Shown here: one piece after another, positions 1-14,160 of the stretch
Position numbering within the stretch: position 1 is the first letter of the stretch
How the letters are laid out: the number at the start of each line of letters is the position of its first letter
Origin: Varroa destructor
Lineage: Eukaryota; Arthropoda; Arachnida; Mesostigmata; Varroidae
Length of the DNA stretch: 64,000 bases
Direction: 5' to 3'
Assembly: GCF_002443255.2 (NCBI RefSeq)
Contig: NW_019211455.1
Coordinates: 6,289,167-6,353,166, forward strand
The notes under the pieces: generated by a model
The model's database searches: none
What the model was told of the DNA's origin: nothing
The model's input: only the letters and a program-made list of their open reading frames with translations
Translations under genes and position numbers: made by a program

Positions 1-1433
1 ACGGCGCTACTTTACGTAAGTGCCATGAACGAATGGGCGAACGAACGTAGCTTTCCCCAGTTTACTTCTACAGCATTACCGCAAGCTTCATCGTTCGACG
101 AAGTTGGCGTACATTGCCCCGGGGCAAAGAGCTGCCGTTACATCATTATTAATGCGGTTGGCCGTAATGAAACAATAACACATAATGTTGATGTTGCTGT
201 AGCAACCGGCGTCAGTCTCTCAATAAAATTGAGTTCGTAGTTTTATATTTTATACCGCAGACGATCACTCTGATCATCATCAACAGTCATGAGTCTTGCT
301 AGTCATTAATATAAGGTTGAGATTCGCGCAAAAACACTCCTCATAAAATGGCGCTATTCGTTTACTATGGATGTAGTATTTGGCAAGTTGAAATCAATTG
401 AATTGATATTTCATGCATCACGGCATAATAACTAGGAAGGACCATCGCGACCACAGGTAACTCTGTGAAAATTACTTTGTCGGCGTATGTGTACTTTTTA
501 TAGTAGTTGGCTTTCTGTGAAGATTCTTTTTAAACATACATAATTTACGGGTGCCGTCCGTGTATAAGGGCGAACAGGAAATTCTGAGGTTTCACGAAAA
601 TTAATCATTGGTTGTTTAGAGGGATGATGGGTCAATTCATCGCGTATCTGTCAGCATTACCTAACACCGCCTAGGTGATACACCGACAATCGTTGCCATC
701 GTAGCAACGGCCGCAAAAAATATCTCAGTACATGCTCTGCATAAGTTTCTATAAATGGTGCATTATTGACAGCGAGAAAAAGTTCGTACAAAGTCCTTCC
801 AGACTATAGATTGCTTTGTAGTTCTCCTCATGCCGCACGTTCTCGTTCATGTACTTTCATCAACTTTTCTGTTCTTATAAATTTCAATGAATGAATGAAC
901 AAATAATGTCCTGATTGAATAGACTGTCCTGTCTCTACTCCGTGCAACCTCGACATGCCCCACCTGGGTCAGCCACAATATTATCGTTGTAACGACGAAA
1001 ACGACCAGCGCTGTTTCGAAGTCTGAAGTTTGAAGTCGTTGACGCGGAGATCCAGACACTTTCACTACCGCCATCCCCACACCTTCCCCGACCTTCCTGC
1101 CCCTACATCCTTTTACCAGACAAACAATGAGGAATTCAGTCGAAATTCGTGATCGTCATCGTCATCGTTATTATCACAAGTAGTGGCGGTGGCGCTACTG
1201 ATGCTGTTATTATAGATAGGTGGTGCAAAATAGTGCCCCCACAAGTGACCAACAAAGTCAGAAATCGCGTACGCAGAGGTAGAGGCATGAGCAATCGACA
1301 AAAAAAGCAAAAATTGCTTCAGCTATGACAGACAACGCCAGCTGTCCGGTTCGTTGTTTTGGTTAGCTTGTGTCCCAGGCATGCTGCTTCCATCAATTTG
1401 TTCACTCAAGACCCAATAACACATGTCTCTATA

Positions 1434-1448
1434 TGTGTGTGTGTGTGT
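1434..1448 (+). repeat. (TG)n microsatellite
   Basis: Seven to eight TG dinucleotides in an otherwise non-repetitive stretch. Confidence 0.9.
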
Positions 1449-1547
1449 TTATTTGTGCATGGAAGTACTCATACCGCGAACGCGTAGTACCGGTACTTTT
1501 GTCGTTTCTACTCCCATCACTAGGTGTCGCTGCGTTCATAGGTAGGG

Positions 1548-1567
1548 TCTATTCTATTCTATTCTAT
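1548..1567 (+). repeat. (TCTAT)4 pentanucleotide repeat
   Basis: Four perfect TCTAT units. Confidence 0.9.
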
Positions 1568-4500
1568 TATCTAGGTGTGCGCATACGTAAAGATTGCGGT
1601 GGGGTGGCGTGTGGGGTGGACGCAGAGTAATATTCTGCCGGTGTTGCGATAAGAAGGCGACAACCGCTCGGGCATTCGACCCGGTTGTAAACTCTCCTGA
1701 TCCATATAGGTGTTAAAAAGAAACTGTTAACCAACAACGCTGATGCTAACAACAAAAGTAGGAAAAAAAAACCCTCTGTCTGTGCGAACACTGACCTTGC
1801 TAGAAAGATAACATTGTCAATGATCATGATCACCCTTTGTGCGCATACGCAGATATCTGTGTGGGTAGCCAGAGCGAGTTTTTTTTTCATTGATCGAAGT
1901 GATGCCCAAACGCCTCAAATGGTGTGGTGCTGATTGATAGAGCTATCTATAAAAAAAAACGTGCTAGATGTTTGTCAAAAATAAACATGGTATGTACTTA
2001 AAGTCAGGTAGAAAAAAATCATGACTTTGACGCATACTAAGTCAAGGTATCAAGCGAAGCATCTGGCATAGTTCGTTGATTTCATAAATAACTCAACCGT
2101 TATTTGTATCTCAGAAAAGGTCAGACGTTATCACTGTTTGCAAATCAAACCTTGCGCTATATATAACTGGGTGTGCTGAACATTTACCCCAATGATTCAC
2201 TGAAACTGTCAGCTATTACGATACTGTTATAACGCTAATCAAATACTGTTTACTAGGCTCAGTACCACAGGGTCCATAATAAATAATATCAGTGATCTAG
2301 CGTGCACTGCTACACCCATTGCAGACTCCAACAATTGCACCGCTGGGCAAAATATGGATGAGACTCTTTTAGAGAAACGCGTGTGCCCAACCACGGATAT
2401 TTAGTTACGGTACACATGGCCAGCATGTGCGAAATCGAAACAGAATTCTTGAGTCAACCACAAACGACAGAGGGGCGCTCGGTTCGTGCCCCCTATAGCA
2501 TAGCGTCAATCGGCTGGATTGACGAGGAGGATTGACGTCCATCCAGTTCGAAGGTCTCGTAGGCCAAGGGCAGATGCTAAAAGCGTCACCATGAGCAAAA
2601 GCCAAAATAGCGCAAAACCTAGGAGCGGCAATCATCGGGTCGAGCCGTCAACAACAACAGCCGACCAGGGGAAAGCTGCTGAATTTAGCACGGCGGTTCT
2701 AGTGACTAGCCATTGCCAACTAGCGGACTGGACGAAACAGACTCGAGAAGCAGAGGCCGTAGAGCGATTGAGACATCAACGACTACGAGGCGATCTATCG
2801 CCGCTCATTACCAATAGCTCTCACCTGCTGAAGCAGTACGACTAGAACTAGTGCCAATAATGTGGATCCCTGCCAGATTCAATAGAAACAAACACGTCAA
2901 GTAGCGACCAGAAAGCCGAGTTAGCAAGCTGACTGGCAGATCGTTTGGCAGTCAGACAGGCAGGAAGGCAGGCACGTACAATAGCACGTTGGGCCACTTA
3001 CAAGCAAAACTACTACTATTATATTATTTTTCATGCTTACGAGCTCTGTTTTACTTGGTAACGTTTGCCAATGGATGTCTGAATCATTTTATAGCAGAGA
3101 ATGATATTCCCGATCTTTTCAGTCGTCGTTCTGGTTTCTCCGTCTGTGCGCGATGCGTCCACATAGGCCGATAGGAGACGCACAAACACGGCCTGAATCA
3201 TTCTGTTAGTTCTACCGACAAAATAGCGCGCATACGAACTGGTACCCATATGTACTCCATACCAGACTAGTATTACTCGAACAAGATCGAATAGGTGCAA
3301 ACTATTTCGGCAAATGGGTAAAGCTCACGCGTCGAATTTTTACTCGCTTGCTCTTGCTTAACGCAGTCGTCCGTTCAGTCGAATCGTTAGTAACCAATAC
3401 ACTTATATTAATTTCCACTACTTAGCAGCCGTCGTTTTGCGCGCAAATGCTCATGATATTTCGGTACCGGTCCTTGTCGATGTCTGTTCGGACCAATTTT
3501 GTACTCCCCGCAAAGACGACGGTGATTTCCAGGACTCGTTTGCCAATTATCGAACAAACGAAAGAAGACATACGCTCTATGGCGGAAAAATCTCGATCAC
3601 CTTGGAAGGGGCCAATAACGATCCACGAAACGCCGTCCCTATTCCGTATGACTGGTCGATAGTGTTTGTGTGGCCGCATGGCTTTTATAGTTGTCTACAT
3701 GCGGTGTGTGCCAAAATTGATGTTTGAACGCTGGTACGTTAGATGCTCTTTTTGCGGTAAGTAGTGGACCAACCACCAATGAATAGTACCGGGAGCCAAA
3801 ATAAGAGCTAGCTGAACACAAATATCATTATCACGTATCGCGTATTTCAGAACACGCCTACACGCGTACACTCATCGAAAACGGCGTCGTCATCTTCGAA
3901 ATCAGAAGTGCCATTGTGACAACGAAAAAAGAAGGGCCGGTAAAGTAATACACCAAAAAGAAAAAATTCTAAAGAAAGACAACGAAAATAACGACTGAAG
4001 ATAAGGGATGTGAGCCTCCAGTGGCAGGCCGCACGTTAAGCGGATTAAGAAAGAATCAGCACTGGGAGTAGAAGACCTTCCGGCGTGAAACGAAAGGTCA
4101 CCACTCACTACCATACTAACTATATAATAACATAGGCTAGAGCGTAAACTGTCAAAGTAATGAAATCTATAACGTGGGGTTGATGCGAACACAAAGTTTA
4201 CGGATTTAGCAGTGTATGAAAATCTTCCATAATTGATTTACTACTTTAATAGGATTTACATAACACGTCTTCATATTCGTGACGGCGTACGCACTACTGC
4301 TAGGACATATTATAAGCAAAGCGATGCATTTCTTCGTGTCTAGATACACATGTTATCACTGTTATCTACAAACAATCTGAGGCGGGCTCAAACAAGCTGT
4401 ATCGGTCGAAAGATAAGATACGTACAGAACGCGAAGTACAGTTAATCCATGAATGGAGTCACCGGCTTTATTGCAAGCGTGTTCGATTTAGCTTGCCTTT

Positions 4501-5653
4501 AATTATTCCAACGAAGCTCAATTTTTCAAAATGGCGCTTCCGGAAAACCAGTTCTACACAGCACCGGTGAATTAAGAACTAGAAAATGTTCCCTGCCGCA
4601 GCGCTCGGTAGGGACTCACAAATACAAGCTACCGAGCTTCTGTTTTCAGTTTAGACTCAATAGCCTAAGACGAATTCGACTGCTGAAGATCGGCTTGACG
4701 TTTTTGTAGATTCGACGTTACAGTTCCTGTTTGCAAAATACTCCAAATGAATGCCCGTCCTTCCGTAGCTCCGCAAAAAAAAAACGTTACTCAATGAGGT
4801 CTAGTAAAATCTAATTGAACTTTGCCGTCGGATGCATAAACGCGTACAGACGGTGATCAACTTAGACGTCTAACGTTCCTGAGTTATAATTCCCTATTCG
4901 TTACAAAACAGAGCATTTTTTCAAAGGGTCAAAACAATGAATCGTCGGCGATGAATCACAATAAACTAAGTCACAATATCAACCTTTTCATCGGCGATCA
5001 GAGTAAACACAAATCTCAATGGCAGCAATTGAAGCAATATACATGAACGCATAGTTTTCTCGGCAAGAAACTTTTGTAGAAATGTCGCCAAACCAACACT
5101 GATGGCAACCGTAGAACTCATTTCTTATATAGATTGACGAATTTTATCCGTTCTAATAATACGCCCATCAGGCCGTGTGTGTGTGCACGTCCTGCACACG
5201 GCCCAGGCGCCTATTATACAGACGTCACGTTTCAGCTAAATATTCATTAAAGCAGTCGTTTAGAACGCAAACGCAAACATCATTGACCTCCATATACAAC
5301 CCTGCACTACAGTAAATATGAATACTTCAAAAGCGTTTCTCTTAACATACAAGGTTGTCATTTTCTTGTCCGGGTCACGAAAGTATATTATGGCTTTGCA
5401 CTCCGACTGTTTATGCCTTATGAGATGAAATTTTAACCCGCGTCTGATCTTCAGTATCTATTCAAATTGCGGTCTTCACTCTTTTAGCCCCCACTATATT
5501 GAATCACCTTGGATATGAGCCGCGAGGTACTACTGCAAGGGTTATTCAAGAAGGAAGCTCGCCGTATGCCTGGGCTGTCGTTTAGTCTGCGAAGACCAGG
5601 CTTATATTGCAGAGTATCACCTCGTTGTAAGGTATTATATACCGTTTCTCCAA

Positions 5654-5695
5654 CTGTTACTGGCTATCTTATCTGTATAAGATAGCCAGTAACAG
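5654..5695. repeat. Perfect 19-bp inverted repeat with 4-nt loop
   Basis: The left arm (5654-5672, CTGTTACTGGCTATCTTAT) is the exact reverse complement of the right arm (5677-5695), separated by CTGT. A perfect 19-bp stem with a tetraloop is unlikely by chance in AT-rich DNA. It is too short and too perfect for a typical microRNA precursor. It could be a recently formed palindrome, a mobile-element end pair or a regulatory hairpin. Confidence 0.95.
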
Positions 5696-8600
5696 CTGAT
5701 GACTGTGGCATCAGCCCGATATGAATCCGCGATGCTTGTGCTCCCTATGGAAAATAACGACGTGTATGATAAGTTGCTTCTTGCAGTGGCTACAATGGCC
5801 GCCACCGTTATGATGCCGTTTCTATATATAAAGACAGTATTTTTCGCGTACACTAACCATTGCCGCGGTCGCCGTATCCAGTGGGATAAACAGCCAAAAA
5901 AATGTTTGAAAATTTCACTGACCCTCAGCGTCCCAGCGTCGAAGAGGCTGACGGAGTGTATAGAGCGCACTACTGAGTAACTCATCCTGCTAACGATCTT
6001 TTCTAGAAATTGTTTTTTTATGAGAAGGAATAAACTTGCGACACTGACTTGTCTTCGTAAATGTCAAAAAAGGTGCGAAATCAACTTAGGCAACTTGTTT
6101 TGCATACAATAACAACTCTACAATTAAGATATATGGCTTGAGTTAACAATCGGAATTTTTCTAAGGAAGCTCAAGTCCCAGTCAAGCTGAAGAAGCGAGT
6201 ACGTGCTTGAAATCGAAAATTCCATGTTTGACTGTAGAGGCCCGCGTTGAGTAGAACTTTTAGTTGTTGGAATGTTGGAGTTGTTGGAACTTTTAGTAGT
6301 GTATTCATTCGGAGATGTGTCCGCAGAGTTTGCCTCAATGTAAGGTCAATGAGAAAACATAACAAACGTTTTTTTTTTTTTGCCACGTTCGCGTATACGG
6401 CGGTAAAGTCCGATCTCGAGGTAGGATCTAGTTGCGAAAATCAGACGATGGATGGAAACAGCTTATGGAGCAGAGAGAGAATTTCATGACAGTATACAGT
6501 GTGGAACCGTCAGCGAACAAAACAGAAAAGCTATGAAGCAAAATGTTGGACAAGCCAATATTTAAGAGATGGCTGCATTTACTCGCCGTATAACGAGAGG
6601 CCTTCTTTGTGCTGCTACAGAATTGGAAGGGAAATACGGATGCGGTTATATCGATTGTAGCGTGGTCAATGATTTGCTTTCCGTATATAAAATACAGCTT
6701 GTGCTGACAATAGTAGTTATCTGCTCAATTTAATGGATGCTATTAGTAAGTCGTAGCAGACTACTTTGTTACGATGCAATCAAATCGACCGATATGAAAC
6801 TCTACAGAAGAAGAAATTGAAGACTATTCTATATTCGCTTGTGTATCAACCGTGGAATACAAGAAACGGGAATTCATTCTGTCTCGCACCTCCCCCATCG
6901 AATCTCCTCTCTGCACTCGGACGCAGTGACCCAATAGCTGCTTCCGGATAGCTAAGCAGTTCACCTGTCCCGCTTCTGGGTCTACGTACACATTCTTCTA
7001 CATATTGCAAAACAAATGGCCGGGTTTTCCAGGGAGAAGCAACCCGCCTTACATCAAAGAATAACCAATGTTCAAGAGTTTGCCTGAGAATTGAACGAAT
7101 ATTCATAGCTCGAAAACGCTAACTACACCGGTCCTTTCTTGAAAAATCGTTCATTTATTAGAAGAACAATATTTTCATACTTTTCTATGAAATTTCGATT
7201 TCGTTTGATATGACGCTGCCAAATTTACCAAGCGTATTTCATGTACCTATGTCAATGGCGGTTTACCTTCGGTAGGGAACGCAGAGGGTTCTATGGCGAA
7301 AACTAGCTTTCAAATATGTTGTACGTGCACTCTTCTCGAGGTGTTAAATCGGCCCTTAATCATTGGCGCAATAAATGCCATCACCTTCAACCCCAAACAG
7401 GAAGATATGCCGAAAATACGCAACGATACTGGGTAAGGGCACATTTTGCATTAGATAGAACCAGTCTGTACACTACCTGATAATGCGATAAATTACGAGT
7501 GCATAGGCTCAATGGCATGTACTTTTCTAAAGTACGTCTACATTAAATTGGTTAGTCTACTCATAGACAGGGCAACGTTTTCGGCTTAGAATTGTCCAAC
7601 GCTAACAACTGATAGCATTACCAACAGCAATGTGGAACCAACTTTTAGGTTAGGCCAACCTAAGATCCGCGTGTCGTCACGGTCGGTCACGTCTACGCTG
7701 ACTTGGGAAACGTGTAAAAAGCAAGACAAAAAAAGGGAGCGAACAACTACGCTAATCAGCAGGCCGCCGACGTCTTGCGGTGAAATATTGAAGGTTTCCT
7801 GCTGTTGTCCCAGTCTTCGCCGACGCCGCCGCTGGTGACGCCGAAGAGGGGAATTTTGACCCTTCTGATAATGAGTTCTTGTGGCGATGGCGTCATTCGT
7901 TGTTGATGTCCGTCTATCATGTGGAAAGAATAATGGACGCGTATGTCGTTGTGCTAACCAAACGTCGTGGCAGCATCCGTCTGTTTTCTTCAGCTGCTCG
8001 TAGCTTCGCCATTGCAGTGATACGCCTTAGCCCACTTTGTTGTGGGACAGTTTTTATCTATTTATTGTTACGGAAAAACACCACATCAAACGTTACTTTG
8101 ATGATAGTGCTTGCATTTATAACGACCAACGGCTATGATCAGAGGCATATGGACGAAGAGCATAGCATTGAAACGTCACTATATCGTCATTTATACAGCA
8201 GCGAGCAATGCAACAAACGTTAAGTAACATCTTTCATTCTTACATTCTACAGATAAGTTTGTTTATGTTTTCCTTTGACCACCTATAACGGTTACTGATA
8301 GCTCTCTATAGATGAATGCTACTTGACCATTCGAGTTGACTTTTTTACCGGAGGCCATTTTGTTTTATATAAAGAAGCCGCGAACCATTTCCACGTCTAC
8401 AGACGACCTAAATCGTATTAGTAGTATAGCGTACGTAGACGCAAAGAAGATCATCTTTTCCCCCCGATTACCACTACCGCTGCTACACAAAGCAACGACT
8501 AAACCAATAACAGAGTCGATCGATGTTTAACGCGTTCACCTGTTATGCTAGCTAGCGCTCTTAGAATATTTATGTTAGATTGCCGTACGAAAACAATAGT

Positions 8601-9281
8601 ACCAGCGGCCACGACGACATTGCCGCAAAACGAATAACGTGAACGTTTAAATGCGTCATTCCGTAGGCGCATGATATCTTTGGTCACAAAAAACCTTTCC
8701 AGCTAACTGGGGCAAAAAGTCAATTTTTTACCTTCAGGTAACCGCTCCCGGTTGGCGCTTTGACGCGCAATATAACGTGTTGTTCAATTGTGATCGCGCA
8801 GCTGATGGCGCCGCTGCTGGTAGAAGCCGCAGAATATAGACTTTTATTGCACATAGGAAACGCAAAGAAAGCGGTGAGAACGACTCTGGCCGTTATAGTT
8901 GTTAATGGGTCTCAATGTCAGCGATAACCGAATCAATTATTGACAAATTCTTATCCCAACGTCCGATACGAGGGTGCCCTCCCATCAACTGGGTCGACGG
9001 ATCAATAGTATGGATATCCTGATCGTTGAGAATTTAATTAACTGTAGAAAGAACTCCGGTACTGTGCTTTTTTTTTTTTTTTATTATTTTTATTACAAAG
9101 GGCAATTGCCGCTATGGCGATGCTGATGGGGAGGAGTGCACCCGAGCAATGGTGGCAGTCTACTTAAAAATAGCAAAAGCTTCGTCAGAGTGACGCGTTT
9201 CGTTCGCCAATAGTATCACATCACTCGTACCGATTTCTGCTGCTGACTGCCACAATTGTTATCGGTATTGCTGATGCTGGG

Positions 9282-9299
9282 GACGACGACGACGACGAC
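9282..9299 (+). repeat. (GAC)6 trinucleotide repeat
   Basis: Six perfect GAC units. No open reading frame of note spans them, so this is probably not a coding Asp tract. Confidence 0.9.
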
Positions 9300-12200
9300 A
9301 ACAATGATCGGGATGATTATGAAGGCGTTAGTGTCTGAGGTGCGGTGAAGTGTTTACGATCGATATTCCTCCGGAGAAACGTACAAGCTGACCGCAGCAA
9401 AGCTGTGAGTTTCGTCCAACAGCGTTACCTTCTATTGTATTTTCTATTTGTTAGTTGTTGTCAATGCTTAAAAATTCCGCTTCGGCAGATATCTGAAAGT
9501 TTCTTTAGGGGCAAAAAATATGGGGCTGCGAGGAGTAATAACATGGGATCGCAGCTGCGAAATGTCAAGGGCGTAGTCCGTATCAGCGCAAACAACGACG
9601 TTGTCGACAATATAAACAAAATCACGACAACAGTAACACTGACGGCTGTAAAAATCTATATGACACGTTTTACGTCATTTAAAAAAAATGTACATTTTTT
9701 TTGCTAAGCAGCGTTACCGTATGATTGTAGTTGTCCACAGTGGAACTGGTGGCAGCCCCTTATGCGTCCCTCTCACGCAGTGTGTGTAGGATGTATCCAT
9801 CAAATATCTGAGGACGTCGTTTGTTTCTTTTTGTTCGGTTATGTAGATTATGATCAGCCGCCATAGTGCAGTTATTATTATCGCCACCATTACTGTTGCT
9901 ATAGCCATCCCCAACGAAAATGAAGATTTGCCCCACTGTGACCGATATGCTGTGGGTGGACGGGAGGAGAAGATGGAAGGAGGCGAAGGGGTAACGTGAA
10001 GATTGCGTAAGTACTAGAAATCGGCAACTAACTATAATAGTATACAAAGGGGAAGTAAATGTGGCTAAAATGATCTTTCGAGATGCGGAGGTAACGTTGT
10101 CACACACAGACACCTAAGCACAATAGAATGATTGCAGATGAAGTTGTCTAAGGATGGACAAAACCTCTACGATACATTGTGGTGTGTATTTTTGTCTTTT
10201 TTTTTGTTATTCGACCACTAACGTATGCACACGGTAAGGTTGAATATTATTATCATGTGAGTAAAGGTACCATCTTTTCACTGCTCATCTTTTTTTATCT
10301 GTAGTAATTTTGTAGTAATACTCCACATGTGTCATGGCCTGTTGCCATAATGTAAGGATTCGTGGTCTGTAATAACTGTCTAACTAATGTTTGAGCATGA
10401 GGGGGGGGGGGGTTGCCTAACGTAGGCCAATAGCGTTAGTTTCGCAGTGACCGGAGTGCTAATCAAGCTAAGAATTCTAAATTCACCTTAAGGCCAAATT
10501 TCGACCTTCTTTTTTGTGTATTCCTATTATTTTCTGTGTACACATGATCTAAGGACGTCCTTTAAAGCCAATTGGATGGTACACAATCGATATTTTTGTT
10601 AACGACCATTGTATCATCAACAGTGTACCTGTATCTACTGCCTAATATACGTTCTATTTAATTCTTGCATTTGTTTTACCTCTGATTCATATTATACGAA
10701 TCATTTTCGTCATGTACTGACGCCAACTGAAAATCCCATCATCTATTGCCTTCTCAAAATTTGTCCTTAAAATTAAGGACAGACCGAAGAGTTGCTGCAA
10801 AATGTTTTAGGTTTGGCTTCGTGTGCAAATCACGCGGCCGATGACGCTATATCGTCTCTTTATTCCCCCTTTCTGCCTGTTGGTTGTCTGCGGGTGATCA
10901 ATGGACTACCGTATATGCGACTATATATACACATACACATGTATACATGCATAAATGTGTACATGTACTGAACTAGGAATATTTACTTAGTAAATGTTAT
11001 TGATAATGCGTAATAATGCAGATATTGTTCCTGCTGTGTTTACATATATATAAAACATGAAAAGACTGCATTATCACGCTGCCTCGGCATACATGTTACT
11101 CGTATACAGGGGCCGCCGTACTACGCCATATGCCGTCTGACTAGTAAAATGTCTCCGTCCTAGTGGTAAACGTAGTCATCTTTATTGTCATGGGAATGAT
11201 AGTGCCGATGACAAAGGACCCTTGCGAAGTATTTATCGAGCGATAGTTGCTATAATCGTTGTTTACTTGCTCGTCCGTGAAGTGGTTCTTTTCTATGTGA
11301 CGGGTACGATATGATATCCGCCACAAAATCGAATTTATACCCATTTACCGATCGAGCTATAATTATGGTAAATACGTATCGTGTACGCACATATTCCTCG
11401 ACGCTGTTGGCGGCTATTGCTGACAATTAAAAAAAAAAATCCTGGTTTAGAGCTACTTAGCGGATCGAAATGTGAGTGATTTTAACCTACGCATCAGTGG
11501 TAGACGAAATTAGGCAGCTGTCTACGTGACGTCTTGGGGCGTCCACGACTATAAGTTGAACATGTCCCATTAAAAAATAGTAAGGCTAGAAGCAATGTTT
11601 GGCGCTAAAAATCAACGCTCAGACGGAAGGAAAAGCTGCCTCGTTAACGGAAGCTCTTTAGCGGGACAGAGCACTCTCCCGCTCAGATTAATACGTGATT
11701 CCTTCGCTTCAAATATCTACCACGAAAAGGGAACTGAACGTGCAGAAGAGAAGCAAAAAATTGACAAACTGGACCCAGCATAGATGGAAATGCCCATGAC
11801 GTACCCTAGGGAAAGCTTGAGTAACTAAAAAGTTCCGTCTGAAGCACCATCGTAAGGTATGGGTCAGTTTTTGCCGCCCGCTAAAAAGGATCAGGCAAGC
11901 ATATGGGCGTCGAATGTGAAGAAACCGGCTTCGGTGGCAGTGTAGAATAGATTCGAACGGCCGCGCATGTTCATACTTATAATAAATATCAAAAGCTTTT
12001 ACTATTACGGAATATAGTTTGAAAAGGGAACGGTCAATATTGATCTCGAACTTCCTAAGAATTATTCATTATTGTGTAACGTCCCAATCGACAGCATAAT
12101 TCAATATGCGCCGTACTTCGCTACATTTCAATTACGTTTTGGCGTCAAGAGCGTGGCGTCGGGAGTCTAAGCTATTTTCGCAGATTGAAGTCTCTGTGAT

Positions 12201-12453
12201 CTTGATTGCTACAGAGTTCCGAAAGTGCTAGCATCTAGAATGTGGTGAAATATCGCCGATCTATTTTATATGGTTTAAAAGTTGTTCAAACTTTTTTAAC
12301 CCACTAAAAGCTCTTGAGAGACTCAAAATCACACTATATTTTGTCATACTAAACGGCACCACAAGGGCAATTAGCTAGTCATAACACGTACCTTTTTTCT
12401 AGAACCACTGTTTAATGTGTGCTATTATGCCGCAGCGTTTTGATACCAGCAAT

Positions 12454-12534
12454 GATAGCGCATTTTGAAATAAGGACATTGTTAGTATGTCCTTATTGAG
12501 ATAAACATTTAAACTCTATCAAACCAATGCTATC
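12454..12534. repeat. Two-tier imperfect inverted repeat
   Basis: Inner perfect 11-bp arms (12469-12479 and 12487-12497, AATAAGGACAT) enclose a 7-nt loop. An outer pair (12454-12464 and 12526-12534) matches 9 bases with a 2-base bulge. The 3' side carries about 28 extra unpaired bases, so this is not a clean precursor hairpin. It could be a decayed MITE or foldback element. Confidence 0.6.
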
Positions 12535-14160
12535 GTGGTTACAACTTGGGATTGTCGCCCCGTAGGAAGGACGTGATGAAGAGATTAGCGTGCCATGCTG
12601 CTGGTCTATTTGCCCATGTATAACGTACCATTCAATTGATAGACTGGCGGTCGATATAGAATATATATTTGTACAATAATCATTCAGATAAATACTAAAC
12701 TGTATTGTCTAAAGCCCCGGACAACAGTACGGTTAGGCTTTGTGTACCACACCCCGGAACGTATTGGGTCGTCCGCACCAAATGCGAATTGTTGCAGTAA
12801 TTCTAGGAAATTGAGGGGCGATATGACCGGAACCACAATGAAAATATCTGATGCTTATTAATCTTAAAAAAAATCGGGCGACAGTTAGTTTGCTGTTCGT
12901 TCTGTATCGCCGTTTAGCCTGATGGATCTGTTCACAGATCGGACTATAAATTTTCGCGTGAAATTTAGCAATGACGTTCTTTTAAACCCGAATCATGTCC
13001 AGGAACAAGGAAACAGCGGTTTACGTTAGCGTAAGCGTTCTGAGTAAATTGTAATACGCGACGCGAATATTGCAGCTTGAAAACGTCGATTATCTATCCG
13101 CTATCAATGACATCGCAAGGCAACATAACGAAAGAAAAAAAAACCTCATTGTAGGCAGAACCAATTAAGAGAAGGATGATTTTCGACGAGAAAAATGTCT
13201 ATGAACGCGACAGAGACTCATCGTTTGAGCGCTAACGAAGTAGCTTCTCGGCTTCACGCGCCGCATCCCAGCGAAGTTATTATTATTGTAAGCAAGAAAA
13301 AATAAAAAAAAAAAACAATCAAATATTCTAGTAATAACAAACAGTATCGTGATTTTTACTAAATGAAACTTAAGTAAAACAATGTTTCTGCAAGTTATTT
13401 CTGGGTACAGATATTATCATTTGCTTGGTAGACAGCCGCCCTTAAGTTCAAGTTTTATAGTAGGTCAAGTATGAAAAGTTCCACAAAGCTGTACTCTTGA
13501 GGTATCAACTATTTTGAAGCAGTTGTATGAGGCCACAATTCAAATCATCAGAGGCATTGAAGGTTTGGGTACAGAATGTCAGGACAGGGCGTCAAGCATA
13601 GCAGTGTCTTCGACGCTCAGTACTTTGACGGCCTAAATGTTCGTGCGTCACATACACTATAATACATACAAGCGCACCCTATCAACTACTCGTAGACTAC
13701 AAGAAGGATGAAAGAGCTACCCTGCCATCACGATGCTGTTTGTCTAGCTAAGTTAAACACAATTATGAAGTTTTGAAGCGAAATTATAAAAAGCGTATAT
13801 AGTTTATCTTGCCTGAGAGAGCGTGGGAGGCGGAAGGCACCGAACGAGTGGGCATTTGATCGTTACAACTTTCTATTAGTATCATTATTATTATTGTTAC
13901 GTGATATTTTCAAAATGACTATGTACCGCTTTGACGATTTTCAGCGAACTTTCTCCTATAATAATCTACGCTTTAAATACTTTGTTAGGTCTGCGTAAAC
14001 GCATGTGTGTCGTTATTCCGACGATATCTGAGCGTCGAGTCGGGAGGCAAGAACGATATAGCGAAAGACAAATTGTTTTGTATTCTAAATTCTGTTGAAA
14101 AATACTAGCGCGCATGCTATGGTTTAATATAAAGCGGACGCCACAATATCTGGTAGGCCT

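Larger units (their letters stand above)
1..5653. other. No recognised gene
   Basis: Non-coding on inspection. A GC-richer patch at about 2400-2900 holds open frames on both strands (for example 2591-2845, beginning MSKSQNSAKPRSGNH), none of which resembles a known family. Confidence 0.6.
5696..14160. other. No recognised gene
   Basis: AT-rich with homopolymer runs (T18 near 9065, G10 near 10401). A GC-richer patch at 7600-8230 has two consecutive plus-strand frames (7632-7838 and 7879-8223) without a recognisable domain. Confidence 0.6.
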
